From Frankiales bacterium (lineage in GTDB: Bacteria; Actinomycetota; Actinomycetes; Mycobacteriales; SCTD01): a stretch of 19,748 nt of DNA. Shown piece by piece: positions 6,501-16,408 of this stretch. The notes below the pieces were generated by a model. That model worked only from the letters and a program-made list of their open reading frames with translations. It was not told the origin of the DNA and did no database searches. Made by a program: the position numbers and the translations under genes. The DNA lies in NCBI GenBank assembly GCA_025464795.1, contig JAODNB010000371.1, forward strand, positions 1 to 19,748, written 5' to 3'. Every line of letters begins with the position of its first letter. Position 1 is the stretch's first letter.

Positions 6501-7655
6501 CTACAGGCCGAGGTCGCGGGCGATGAGCATCAGCTGGACCTCGGTCGTGCCCTCGCCCACCTCGAGGATCTTGCTGTCGCGGTAGTGGCGGGAGACCAGG
6601 TACTCGTTCATGAAGCCGTAGCCGCCATGGACCTGCGTCGCATCCCGCGCGTTGTCCATGGCCGCCTCGCCGGCGATCATCTTCGCGATCGAGGCCTCCT
6701 TCTTGAACGGCCGACCCGACAGCATTCGCGACGCAGCGTCGTAGTACGCCGTCCGGGCGACATGGGCGCGTGCCTCCATCCGCGCGATCTTGAACGAGAT
6801 CGCCTGGTTCTGGCCGATGGGCTTGCCGAAGGCCTCACGTTCCTTGGCGTACTTCACCGACTCGTCGACGCAGCCCTGCGCGACACCGGTCGCGACCGCA
6901 GCGATGGCGATGCGGCCCTCGTCGAGGATCGACAGGAAGTTGGCGTATCCGCGGCCCTTCTCGCCGAGCAGGTTCGCCTCGGGAACACGGACGTCGTCGA
7001 AGGTGAGCGGGTGCGTGTCGGAGGCGTGCCAGCCGACCTTGTCGTACGGCGGCTCGGCGGTGTAGCCCTTCGTCGGGATCGGGACGAGGATGCTCGAGAT
7101 CTCCTTCTTGCCCGTGGCCGACTCCCCCGTCACGGCGGTGACCGTGACAAGCGTCGAGATGTCGGTCCCGCTGTTGGTGATGAAGGCCTTGGTGCCGTTG
7201 ATGACCCACTCGCCGTTCTCGAGTCGGGCGGTCGTGCGGGAGCCGCCGGCGTCGCTGCCGGCACCCGGCTCCGTGAGCCCGAACGCGCCGAGGGCCCGGC
7301 CGGAGCAGAGCTGCGGCAGCCACTGCTCCTTCTGCTCCTGCGTGCCGAACCGGTAGACCGGCATCGCCCCGAGCGAGCAGCCGGCCTCGAGCGTCATGGC
7401 GACAGACTGGTCGACCTTGGCGAGCTCCTCGAGCGCAAGGCAGAGCGCGAAGAAGTCGCCGCCCATGCCGCCGAACTCCTCAGGGAACGGCAGGCCGAAC
7501 AGGCCCATCTCACCCATCTGCTTCACGACGTCGTACGGGAAGGTCTTGGTCTTGTCGTGGTGGTAGGAGACCGGCGCGACCACGTCGCGCGCGAACTCCT
7601 GGACGATCTTCTTCAGCTGCAGCTGCTCGTCGGAGAGCTGGGTGTCGAGCGACAT
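6501..7655 (-). CDS. acdH: Acyl-CoA dehydrogenase, AcdH-like (branched-chain acyl-CoA)
   Basis: This FAD enzyme would oxidise an acyl-CoA at the alpha-beta bond, most likely isovaleryl-CoA and related branched or short chains, given its operon. Length (384) is standard. Helical N-domain: residues 1-120. The FAD/substrate signature GAFGLTEPGAGSDAG is at 123-137 and the middle-domain WVINGTKAFITNSG at 150-163. YAKEREAFGKPIGQNQAI and QVHGGYGF follow in the C-domain. The catalytic base is Glu368 in VGEGTTEVQ, the position used by short/medium-chain enzymes. At the position where true isovaleryl-CoA dehydrogenases carry their base (LDLER), this protein reads LDEGR. It is the last gene of the operon, 6 nt after hmgL. 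The order carboxylase beta, alpha, hmgL, acdH matches, as I recall, the Streptomyces acdH locus. Substrate range is inferred. Confidence 0.93.
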   Translation of the reverse strand: MSLDTQLSDEQLQLKKIVQEFARDVVAPVSYHHDKTKTFPYDVVKQMGEMGLFGLPFPEEFGGMGGDFFALCLALEELAKVDQSVAMTLEAGCSLGAMPVYRFGTQEQKEQWLPQLCSGRALGAFGLTEPGAGSDAGGSRTTARLENGEWVINGTKAFITNSGTDISTLVTVTAVTGESATGKKEISSILVPIPTKGYTAEPPYDKVGWHASDTHPLTFDDVRVPEANLLGEKGRGYANFLSILDEGRIAIAAVATGVAQGCVDESVKYAKEREAFGKPIGQNQAISFKIARMEARAHVARTAYYDAASRMLSGRPFKKEASIAKMIAGEAAMDNARDATQVHGGYGFMNEYLVSRHYRDSKILEVGEGTTEVQLMLIARDLGL

Positions 7656-7661
7656 GGGGAG

Positions 7662-8582
7662 TCAGTCCTTCTTCGAGAGCGCGGTGACCGCGCGACTGGG
7701 GGCGGGGCGACCGAGCTGCTCGGCCATCCAGAGGCTGGTGCGGACAAGGCTGTCGAGGTCGACACCCGTCTCGATGCCGAGGCCGTGGAGCTGCCAGAGC
7801 AGGTCCTCGGTGGCGAGGTTCCCGGTGGCGCTCTTCGCGTAGGGGCAACCGCCGAGGCCGCCGGCGCTGGCATCGACAACGGTGATGCCGTGCTGCAGCG
7901 CGATGAGCGTGTTGGACAGCGCCTGCCCGTAGGTGTCATGGAAGTGGACCGCCAGCTGGTCGACCGAGATCCCCTGCTGGCCAAGGGAACCGAGAAGCGC
8001 GACCACCTGGCCCGGGGTGGCGACGCCGATGGTGTCGCCGAGCGAGAGCTCGGTGATTCCCATGTCGAACAGCGTGCGCGCGTGACCCGCGACGACGTGC
8101 GGGTCGACGGACCCCTCCCAGGGGTCGCCGAAGCACATGCTGAGGTAGCCGCGGACCATCAAGCCCTCAGAGCGGGCCCGGTCGACCACCGGCCGGAACA
8201 TCTCCAGCGACTCTGCGACGGAGCGGTTGAGGTTCTTCTGCGCAAAGGTCTCGGTCGCGCTGCCGAAGACGGCGACCTCCTGGACCCCTGCCATCAGCGC
8301 GCCCTCCAGCCCCTTCTCGTTCGGGACGAGTACGGGCATCCGCACGCCCTCGGGCTGCTCGCCCAGCAGCGCGAGGAGCTCGGCGTTGTCCGCGAGCTGG
8401 GGCACCCACTTCGGGCTCACGAACGAGGTCGTCTCCACGGCGCGGTGCCCGGCGGCGAGGAGCTGACGGATGAACTCCGCCTTCACCTCTACCGGGATGA
8501 TGGCCTTCTCGTTCTGCAGCCCGTCGCGCGGACCGACCTCATACACGGTCACCCGGCTCGGCAGGCCGGCAAGGGCGGTCAT
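7662..8582 (-). CDS. hmgL: Hydroxymethylglutaryl-CoA lyase
   Basis: HMG-CoA lyase splits 3-hydroxy-3-methylglutaryl-CoA into acetoacetate and acetyl-CoA, the last step of leucine degradation. The 306-residue protein is a DRE-TIM-type barrel. Arg19 and Asp20 lie in EVGPRDGLQNE (15-25). SFVSPKWVPQ (53-62) is the family substrate-contact segment. HFHDTYGQ (213-220) gives the metal ligands His213 and His215. GGLGGCPYAKSATGN (241-255) carries the catalytic Cys246 and distinguishes it from homocitrate or isopropylmalate synthases. Its ATG overlaps the TGA of mccA (ATGA, 8579-8582), indicating translational coupling. The symbols mvaB and liuE are used for the same enzyme elsewhere. Confidence 0.96.
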   Translation of the reverse strand: MTALAGLPSRVTVYEVGPRDGLQNEKAIIPVEVKAEFIRQLLAAGHRAVETTSFVSPKWVPQLADNAELLALLGEQPEGVRMPVLVPNEKGLEGALMAGVQEVAVFGSATETFAQKNLNRSVAESLEMFRPVVDRARSEGLMVRGYLSMCFGDPWEGSVDPHVVAGHARTLFDMGITELSLGDTIGVATPGQVVALLGSLGQQGISVDQLAVHFHDTYGQALSNTLIALQHGITVVDASAGGLGGCPYAKSATGNLATEDLLWQLHGLGIETGVDLDSLVRTSLWMAEQLGRPAPSRAVTALSKKD

Positions 8583-10522
8583 GCCGTCACCTGGGCGAGG
8601 AGCTCGTCGACGGCGACCTGCTGGCCGACGCGGACGAGCAGGTCGCTGACCGTGCCGTCCATGGGTGCGGTCAGGGTGTGCTCCATCTTCATAGCCTCCA
8701 CGACGACGATCGGATCGCCCTTCTTGACCTCTGCACCCGCGGTCGCGTGCACCGCGATCACACTGCCCGGCATGGGGCTGGTGATGTCCCCATCGTGGGC
8801 GCCGGCGTCGAGGCGGAGCTGCAGGAGCTGCTCGTGCAGCACCCAGGAGGACCCTGCCCGCCCGATCCAGGTGTCAGCCCCGTCGACCGCGGTGGCCCAC
8901 CGAGTGGTGCGTCCACCCGTGGTGAGAAGAAGGTCGTCGCCGTCGAGCAGGCCAGTGGCCGCGAAGGCCTCTCCGCCGTCCACGCTGACGAAGTCGCCTT
9001 GCAGGGTGACGTCGACGTTGCGGCCACCGGGGACCACGAGGTGCCAGGACAGCTTCGCCTCCTTGCCGGGCCGCCAGGCGGTCGGCTGGTCCCACAGGTC
9101 GGGTCCACCGGTGGCGAGGCGCTCGCGCAGCGCGTACACGGCCAGGGCCCGGGCCGGCACCTCGTCCGTGATGAGCTCGTCGAGGTGGCGCTCGATGAAG
9201 GCGGTGTCGAGCCGACCTGCCTGGACCTCGGGGTGCCGGATCAGCTGACGCAGGAAGGCAGTGTTGGTGCTGACCCCGAGGACGACCTGCTCGGCCAGCG
9301 CCCGGTCGAGCTTCGCCAGGGCGGAGGCACGGTCATGGCCCCAGGCGATGACCTTGTTGATCATCGGGTCGTAGGTGGAGCCGACGACGGTGCCCTCGAG
9401 AAGGGCTGAGTCGACGCGGACGTCCTCACCGGTCGGCTCGTTGAGCCGCAGCACCCGCCCGCCCGTCGGCAGGAACCCGCGGGCGGGGTCCTCGGCATAG
9501 GTGCGGACCTCGACGGCATGCCCGTCCAGGACGATGTCGTCCTGCGTGAGACCCAGCGCCAGGCCCGCGGCCACGCGGACCTGCTGCTCGACGATGTCGA
9601 TGCCGGTGACGAGCTCTGTCACCGGGTGCTCCACCTGCAACCGCGTGTTCATCTCCATGAAGAAGAACTCGTCCGGCTTGTCGGCGCTGACGATGAACTC
9701 GACCGTCCCTGCACCGACGTAACCGACCGACTCAGCCGTCGCGACCGCCGAGGCGCCGATGCGGGCGCGAGTTGCCTCATCGAGCAGAGCGGACGGCGCC
9801 TCCTCGACGACCTTCTGGTGCCGGCGCTGCAGAGAGCACTCGCGCTCGCCCAGGTGGATCGTCGTGCCGTGGCTATCGGCCAGGACCTGCACCTCGATGT
9901 GCCGCGGCCGCTGGACGAACCGCTCCAGGAACAGGGTGTCGTCGCCGAAGGCGCTGGCAGCGGTGCGTCTCGCGGACTTCAGCGCCTCGGGCAGGTCAGC
10001 GGCGTGCTCGACGAGGAACATCCCCTTGCCGCCACCACCCGCGGACGGTTTCACCAGGACGGGGTAGCCGACCTCCTCCGCAGCCTCGACGAGGTCGGCG
10101 TCGGTCATGCCCTCGTCGGTGCGACCGGGGACGACCGGGACACCGGCCTTCGAGACGGCCTGCTTCGCCCGGATCTTGTCGCCCATCGTGATGACGGCCT
10201 GCACCGGAGGACCGATGAACGTGATCCCGTTGTCAGCAAGGGCCTGCGCGAAGTCCGCGTTCTCGGCGAGGAATCCGTACCCCGGGTGCACCGCGTCAGC
10301 GCCCGTGTCGAGGCAGGCCTGCACGACCTTGCCGATGTTCAGGTAGGACTCGCGCGCGTTCGCCGGGCCGAGGTGCACGGCGACATCCGCCTCGCGGACG
10401 TGACGGGCGTCGGCGTCCGCATCGGAGAACACGGCGACGGTGCGGATGCCCATGTTCCGAAGGGTCTTCATCACGCGGACCGCGATCTCGCCACGGTTCG
10501 CCACCAGGACTGTCTTGAACAT
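8579..10522 (-). CDS. mccA: Methylcrotonyl-CoA carboxylase, biotin-carrying alpha subunit
   Basis: This subunit carboxylates its own biotin with ATP and bicarbonate and hands the carboxyl to the beta subunit. The 647 residues contain a biotin carboxylase N-domain (MFKTVLVANRGEIAVRV), HPGYGFLAEN (79-88), the ATP-grasp loop GGGGKGM (162-168), ECSLQRRHQKVVEEAP (228-243) and MEMNTRLQVEHP (289-300). After a BT-like middle domain comes the C-terminal biotinyl domain with EAMKMEH, biotin on Lys612. The start is ATG 10522: the frame runs further upstream but there overlaps the end of mccB, and MFKTVLVANRGEIA is the family start. Only 5 nt separate it from the mccB stop, and the ribosome site lies in the mccB 3' end. 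Assignment to methylcrotonyl-CoA rather than propionyl-CoA rests on its MccB partner and on hmgL and acdH next door. Alternative symbols: accA1, liuD. Confidence 0.93.
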   Translation of the reverse strand: MFKTVLVANRGEIAVRVMKTLRNMGIRTVAVFSDADADARHVREADVAVHLGPANARESYLNIGKVVQACLDTGADAVHPGYGFLAENADFAQALADNGITFIGPPVQAVITMGDKIRAKQAVSKAGVPVVPGRTDEGMTDADLVEAAEEVGYPVLVKPSAGGGGKGMFLVEHAADLPEALKSARRTAASAFGDDTLFLERFVQRPRHIEVQVLADSHGTTIHLGERECSLQRRHQKVVEEAPSALLDEATRARIGASAVATAESVGYVGAGTVEFIVSADKPDEFFFMEMNTRLQVEHPVTELVTGIDIVEQQVRVAAGLALGLTQDDIVLDGHAVEVRTYAEDPARGFLPTGGRVLRLNEPTGEDVRVDSALLEGTVVGSTYDPMINKVIAWGHDRASALAKLDRALAEQVVLGVSTNTAFLRQLIRHPEVQAGRLDTAFIERHLDELITDEVPARALAVYALRERLATGGPDLWDQPTAWRPGKEAKLSWHLVVPGGRNVDVTLQGDFVSVDGGEAFAATGLLDGDDLLLTTGGRTTRWATAVDGADTWIGRAGSSWVLHEQLLQLRLDAGAHDGDITSPMPGSVIAVHATAGAEVKKGDPIVVVEAMKMEHTLTAPMDGTVSDLLVRVGQQVAVDELLAQVTA

Positions 10523-10527
10523 CTCTG

Positions 10528-12111
<1,584 letters not shown>

Positions 12112-12125
12112 GGTGGCTCCAGGGG

Positions 12126-12141
12126 GTTAGCGATCCCTAAC
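12126..12141. promoter_or_regulatory. Palindromic operator 1, mcc/TetR intergenic region
   Basis: GTTAGCGATCCCTAAC has perfect GTTAG/CTAAC arms, with an inner GNTC pairing and one mismatch pair. It begins 15 bp upstream of the mccB GTG codon and shares 15 of 16 bases with operator 2. TetR-family regulators usually bind such palindromes between themselves and the operon they control, so repression of the leucine operon by the divergent TetR protein is inferred. Confidence 0.75.
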
Positions 12142-12149
12142 TCGTGCTA

Positions 12150-12167
12150 GGTTAGCGGTCCCTAACC
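12150..12167. promoter_or_regulatory. Palindromic operator 2, mcc/TetR intergenic region
   Basis: GGTTAGCGGTCCCTAACC is a second copy of the palindrome with 6-bp arms. The centre-to-centre distance to operator 1 is 25 bp. It ends 22 bp before the TetR ATG, so one dimer could cover the regulator's own promoter and the other the mccB promoter. I could not assign -35 and -10 boxes with confidence. Confidence 0.78.
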
Positions 12168-12189
12168 GCTCAACGCAAGGCGGTCGCCG

Positions 12190-12726
12190 ATGTCCACCCC
12201 GCGACAGGAGCAGCTGCGTCGCGAAGCTGCCCGCATGTTCGCGGAGTTCGGCTACCACGGGGTCTCCATCGAGGACCTCGGCGCCGCCGTCGGGATCAGC
12301 GGGCCGGGGGTCTACAAGCACTTCTCCTCCAAGGACCGCCTGCTCGGAGATCTGCTGGTCGGCATCTCGGAGGACCTGCTGCAGAACGGCCGGGTCGAGG
12401 TCGCCGCAGCCAAGAGCCCGGCGGATGCGCTGGAGCGGCTGGTGGACAAGCACCTGGAGTTCTCGCTGACCGAGCCGGACCTCATCCGCGTCCAGGACCG
12501 CGACTTCGCCTCCCTGTCCCCCACCGACCAGCACCAGGTGCGCCGACTGCAGCGCGGCTACGTCGAGCTCTGGGTCGACCAGCTCGTCCCTGCCCTGACC
12601 CGGGAGCAGGCCCGGGCCCGGGCGCACGCGGTGTTCGGGATGCTCAACTCCACGCCGCGGATCGAGCAGCCCGCGAGCCAAGCCCCGATGCTGCGGGCCA
12701 TGGCCCTGGCGGCCCTCACCGCCTGA
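12190..12726 (+). CDS. TetR-family regulator, probable repressor of the leucine operon
   Basis: The 178-residue protein has the TetR N-terminal DNA-binding domain: RREAARMFAEFGYHGVSIED (helix 1 and on, 10-29), then the helix-turn-helix LGAAVGISGPGVYKHFSSKD (30-49) with the typical VYKHF recognition end. The C-terminal ligand domain (about 60-178) is short and variable; the ligand is presumably an acyl-CoA of the pathway, which is inference. It is transcribed away from mccB across a 78-nt gap containing both operator copies, the standard layout of a local autoregulated repressor. Actinobacterial accA1/accD1-type loci commonly have such a TetR gene beside them. The ATG at 12190 follows an AAGGCGG ribosome site. 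Confidence 0.93.
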   Translation: MSTPRQEQLRREAARMFAEFGYHGVSIEDLGAAVGISGPGVYKHFSSKDRLLGDLLVGISEDLLQNGRVEVAAAKSPADALERLVDKHLEFSLTEPDLIRVQDRDFASLSPTDQHQVRRLQRGYVELWVDQLVPALTREQARARAHAVFGMLNSTPRIEQPASQAPMLRAMALAALTA

Positions 12727-12766
12727 CGGGAGCAGGAAACTCGCGCGCAACGGCGAAGTCAGGCCC

Positions 12767-14275
12767 ATGCGCCTACGTACCTCGATCGCACTGGCCGCTG
12801 CGGGAGTGCTCACTGCGGGCTCCCTGGCCTACGCCACAGGCTCCGCACCCCGGCTCACTGCCCTGCAGGACTACCAGCTGTGGCACGGCTCGCTCGGACG
12901 CGGAAGCCTGCAGGGTGCCAGCCCCTCGTACACCGCGGTCGGCATGGGTGCGACCCCCGATGCCCCGTGCGACCGGACGAGCCGGCCGGAGACCTCCATC
13001 CAGGGCCGGGTCCCGGCCAAGGACTTCGCCAGCGGGCGGGCCGCCAAGGGCTACACCTGCAACCTGGTCGACGTCGGCCACGAGGGCACCAGCGGCGGCT
13101 TCCAGGTGCATCGCTACACCGACAAGGCCGGTCACGAGTGCGGCTTCTACGACGGCACGCTGCTGTTCCCGACCAACGAGCCCAACAGCCCCGGCGGCGT
13201 CGTCGTGCTCGACATGAGCAACCCCGCCAAGCCGCTCCGCACGACGGTGCTCAACACGCTCGCGATGCGGACCCCGCACGAGTCGTTCCGGCTCAACGCC
13301 AAGCGCGGCCTGCTGGCGGCGGTGGCCGGGTCACCTGCGACCCAGGTCGGTGTGGTGGACGTCTACGACGCGTCCAAGGACTGCCGTCACCCGGTCCTCG
13401 CCAGCACGCTGCCCCTCGGCATCCTCGGGCACGAAGGAGCGTTCTCCCCCGACGGCCGGACCTACTGGGCCTCCACGACCGCGGACCGGGGTCTGTCCGC
13501 GATCGACCTCACCGATCCGACGAAGCCTCAGCTGGTGATGCACAGCGAGACCATCGCCACCCACGGGCTCTCGGTGAGCGACGACGGGAAGCGGCTCTAC
13601 CTGGCCGACGTGCAGAACGGGCTGACCCAGAACTACGTCAGCGAGATCACCCACGGCGGCGGCGGGATGCGGATCATGGACGCCTCCCCGGTCCAGGCCC
13701 ACACCGGCCCGGTCACCGACCTCAAGGAGGTCGGCTACGTCACCTGGCCCGAGGTGACGATCCCGCAGAGCACCATCCCCGTGACCATCAAGGGCCACAA
13801 GTACCTCGTGGAGTTCGACGAGTACGACAGCAACACCACGGCCTACTCGCCCGATGAGAACGTCGGCGGCGTGCGCATGATCGACATCTCCAACGAGAAG
13901 CGGCCCCGGGTGGTCAGTCGCATGCGGCTGGCCGTGTGGGAGAAGGGGGCCCGCGCCACCGACCAGCAGAACGACCCCGGGGCCAGCTCCGGCACTCAGG
14001 GGTACGCCGCTCACTACTGCGCGGTGCCCCAGCGCAAGGACCCCGGCATCCTCGCCTGCAGCACCATCGCGAGCGGGATGCGCGTGTTCGACATCCGCAA
14101 CCCGCTCCGTCCCGTCGAGGTCGCTTACGCCAACCACCCCTCCGCCGGAGGTGGGTACGCGATGTCCGCGCCGGCCTTCGCACCGGAGCGCCGCGAGGTC
14201 TGGTACGCCGACGGCAACTCGGGCTTCTGGGTCGAGCGGCTGTCCGCGCGGGCCTGGCCGACCGCCCACCGCTGA
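12767..14275 (+). CDS. Exported LVIVD-repeat (beta-propeller-like) protein
   Basis: The 502-residue product begins with a signal peptide (MRLRTSIALAAAGVLTAGSLAYA, cleavage near 23-25). The mature part carries repeated LVIVD-type units: GVVVLDMSNPAKPLRTTVL near 144, VGVVDVYDASKDCRHPV near 194, GLSAIDLTDPTKPQLV near 242, GMRIMDAS near 300, GVRMIDISNEKRPRVV near 368 and GMRVFDIRNPLRPVEV near 437. Such repeats predict a propeller-like surface protein; no enzyme motif is recognised. Six cysteines (68, 98, 125, 206, 418, 431) suit disulfides outside the cell. It lies 40 nt after the TetR gene in the same direction and might share its transcript, but no role in leucine use is apparent. It converges with the osaC-like gene across an 18-nt gap that shows only a 4-bp inverted repeat (CCCG/CGGG), not a convincing terminator. 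The ribosome site is weak. Confidence 0.85.
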   Translation: MRLRTSIALAAAGVLTAGSLAYATGSAPRLTALQDYQLWHGSLGRGSLQGASPSYTAVGMGATPDAPCDRTSRPETSIQGRVPAKDFASGRAAKGYTCNLVDVGHEGTSGGFQVHRYTDKAGHECGFYDGTLLFPTNEPNSPGGVVVLDMSNPAKPLRTTVLNTLAMRTPHESFRLNAKRGLLAAVAGSPATQVGVVDVYDASKDCRHPVLASTLPLGILGHEGAFSPDGRTYWASTTADRGLSAIDLTDPTKPQLVMHSETIATHGLSVSDDGKRLYLADVQNGLTQNYVSEITHGGGGMRIMDASPVQAHTGPVTDLKEVGYVTWPEVTIPQSTIPVTIKGHKYLVEFDEYDSNTTAYSPDENVGGVRMIDISNEKRPRVVSRMRLAVWEKGARATDQQNDPGASSGTQGYAAHYCAVPQRKDPGILACSTIASGMRVFDIRNPLRPVEVAYANHPSAGGGYAMSAPAFAPERREVWYADGNSGFWVERLSARAWPTAHR

Positions 14276-14293
14276 CCCGAACGGGCCCTCCTG

Positions 14294-16408
14294 CTAGGTG
14301 CTGGAGGGCTCGCGGCGGCCGGTCTGCGCAGGGATCGGGTCTGCCTCACGGTGGGCCTTGACTGCTCCCACCACAAGCACGGCGAGGTCGTCGCTCGCCG
14401 CCGTCACAGCGAAGCCCCTGACGCGCTGCTCCAGTCGGCCCGCGACCAGGTCAGCGGGCCAGCCGGACGTGTCCCGCAGCTCCTGCTTCAGCGTCGCGTC
14501 CCCGAACCACCGCGAGCCGTCGCGGCGCTCGGTCACACCGTCCGTGTAGAGCACGAGGTGGTCCCCGACGGCCAGCTCGACCTCCTCCACGCCGATCTCG
14601 ACGTCGGGGGTGACGCCAAGCAGAGTCCCTCCTGGCCCCACGAACCGGACCGTGCCGTCCTGCGTCACGAGAGCCGGCGGCGGGTGGCCGGAGACGGCGA
14701 TCACCGCACGGACGCCGGAGTCGTGAGGGTGCAGGAGGACGAGGGCGGCGGTGAGGAACCGTCCTCGGTCCCCGAGGTCCAGGATCGCCCGGTTGAGCCG
14801 GCTGAGCGCCTGCTCCGCAGTGCGTCCCTCCTCGATCATCAGGCGCAGCACGTGGCGAGCCAGCCCGGTGATGGTGGCAGCCTCCGGTCCCTTTCCGCAC
14901 ACGTCCCCGATCGCGACAGCCCAGGTCCCGTCGGGCCCAGGGAAGACGTCGTAGAAGTCGCCGCCGACCTCGTTGCCCTCCCCGGCCGCGGCATAGCGTG
15001 CCCCGAACTGCAGGCCCTCCACCTCCGGCAGCGCCGGGGGCAGCAGGGAGGCTTGGAGCGCTCGTGCCACCTCGCTGCGCTCCTCGAACAGCCGTGCACC
15101 CTCGATCGCGAGAGCCGCGCGGCGGCTCAGGTCGTTGAGCAGCGAGATGTCGTCGCCACCGGGACCTCCGCGCTCCCCCCGCCCGAGCAGGAGCAGGCCG
15201 AGGTTCCGACGCCGAGCCACGAGGGGCACGGCGAGAACGTCAGCACCGAACGGGCCCAGACCGCCCGGGAGCGCCGAGGGATCCACCAGCTGCGCCCCCG
15301 CGCCTGTGGACGGGAGGGCTGTCGCCAGGTCGCGCACCGCGCTGGCCGAGAGGAGGACCTGCAGCGCTGAGCCCTGCTGCTCGTCCTCGTGGGTCGAGGC
15401 GAGCAGTCGGGTGCGCAGCTCCGAGCCGGCGAAGACCGCAGCCCAGGAGCCGAACCGCGGGACCACCAGCTGGCACAGCAGCATCGCAGCGAGGCCGACG
15501 TCGAGGGCCCCCGCGAACATCTCGCTGGCCTCGGCAAGCAGGGTCAGCGACCCGCGGTCACGGCGGTGCAGGTCCTGAGACTGCTCTTCCTGCACCAGCA
15601 CACCGATCTCGTCGGCCGCCAGCCGGGCCAGGGCCGCCCTGTCGACGTCGAGGTCGCCGGCGCCCCCGAGGACCAGCGCACCCGTGGGAGTACCGCCCAG
15701 GCCCAGCGACAGGACGAGGTCGCCCTGCACAACATGAGAGCGTCCGGCGGTGGCGAGCAGCCGCCGGAGGTGCTCTGCGGACAGGTGGGCCGGGACCTCG
15801 CCTACGTGCCGCTGGACCTGCCAGCCGTCCTGCCCGACGGGGCCGAGGAGGACCGCGGACGTGGCAGGGAGCCCCTCCGTGAGGCGATGCATGAGCTCCT
15901 CGACCACGTTGGGCGCGCCGAGCTCGGCGGTGCGGTCCGCGATCGAGAGCAGCCAGCTCAGGTCGGCGAGGCTGAGCAGGTGGACCGCGGCCGGAACCTG
16001 CCGCACCGGGCCTGCAATGGCCTCCGGCGCCGGCCCGAGGAAGAACCACAACGCCTTGCCGGCACGGGAGTGGCTGCTGCCCCAAGCGGTCGCGAGGGTG
16101 TCGAGCAGGAACAAGCCGCGGCCGCCCTCGCGATCCTCGTCGACAGGTCCGGCTGCCGACAGCATCGGGCCGGGTCGGGCGTCGGTGACCTGCACCCTGA
16201 GCCCTCCGTCGACCGAGCTCAGCTCCAGCGCGAGCGCGGTGCCGGCGTGGACGACAGCGTTGGTGACCAGCTCCGTCACCATCAGCAGCGCGTCGTCGAG
16301 CACGGCCCCGTGCCCGGAGTCGTCGCAGAACGCACGCACGTGCCGACGGGCCACCGCGGCGGACGTCACGTCAGGGGGGAGCTCGACCTGCAGCGTCGGC
16401 TGGGTCAT
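14294..16408 (-). CDS. osaC: OsaC-like RsbW-GAF-PP2C multidomain phosphatase
   Basis: The 704-residue protein fuses two halves of a partner-switching system. Residues 1-125 form an RsbW-like GHKL kinase domain: Glu46 and Asn50 in MVTELVTNAVVHAG, Asp76 in VTDARPG, and GGRGLFLLD (95-103). About 150-280 and 285-440 look like two GAF-type sensory domains. Residues 445-680 form a SpoIIE/PP2C phosphatase with metal-ligand aspartates in GGDFYD (Asp484), IGDVCGKG (Asp502), YTDGVTE (Asp623) and SDDLAVLVV (Asp673/674). This architecture matches OsaC of Streptomyces, which acts on the stress sigma factor SigB and its regulation after osmotic shock. The ATG overlaps the response-regulator stop by 4 nt (ATGA), so the two are translationally coupled. 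No sigma factor or anti-anti-sigma gene is in the window, so the target is inferred. Confidence 0.88.
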   Translation of the reverse strand: MTQPTLQVELPPDVTSAAVARRHVRAFCDDSGHGAVLDDALLMVTELVTNAVVHAGTALALELSSVDGGLRVQVTDARPGPMLSAAGPVDEDREGGRGLFLLDTLATAWGSSHSRAGKALWFFLGPAPEAIAGPVRQVPAAVHLLSLADLSWLLSIADRTAELGAPNVVEELMHRLTEGLPATSAVLLGPVGQDGWQVQRHVGEVPAHLSAEHLRRLLATAGRSHVVQGDLVLSLGLGGTPTGALVLGGAGDLDVDRAALARLAADEIGVLVQEEQSQDLHRRDRGSLTLLAEASEMFAGALDVGLAAMLLCQLVVPRFGSWAAVFAGSELRTRLLASTHEDEQQGSALQVLLSASAVRDLATALPSTGAGAQLVDPSALPGGLGPFGADVLAVPLVARRRNLGLLLLGRGERGGPGGDDISLLNDLSRRAALAIEGARLFEERSEVARALQASLLPPALPEVEGLQFGARYAAAGEGNEVGGDFYDVFPGPDGTWAVAIGDVCGKGPEAATITGLARHVLRLMIEEGRTAEQALSRLNRAILDLGDRGRFLTAALVLLHPHDSGVRAVIAVSGHPPPALVTQDGTVRFVGPGGTLLGVTPDVEIGVEEVELAVGDHLVLYTDGVTERRDGSRWFGDATLKQELRDTSGWPADLVAGRLEQRVRGFAVTAASDDLAVLVVGAVKAHREADPIPAQTGRREPSST

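Noticed and set aside
6495..9248. 917-residue plus-strand open frame across acdH, hmgL and mccA
   Set aside because: It is the mirror of three genes with catalytic motifs and has no recognisable domain.
14276..14293. Terminator between the convergent LVIVD and osaC-like genes
   Set aside because: Only a 4-bp inverted repeat with a 2-base loop; too small to support a call.
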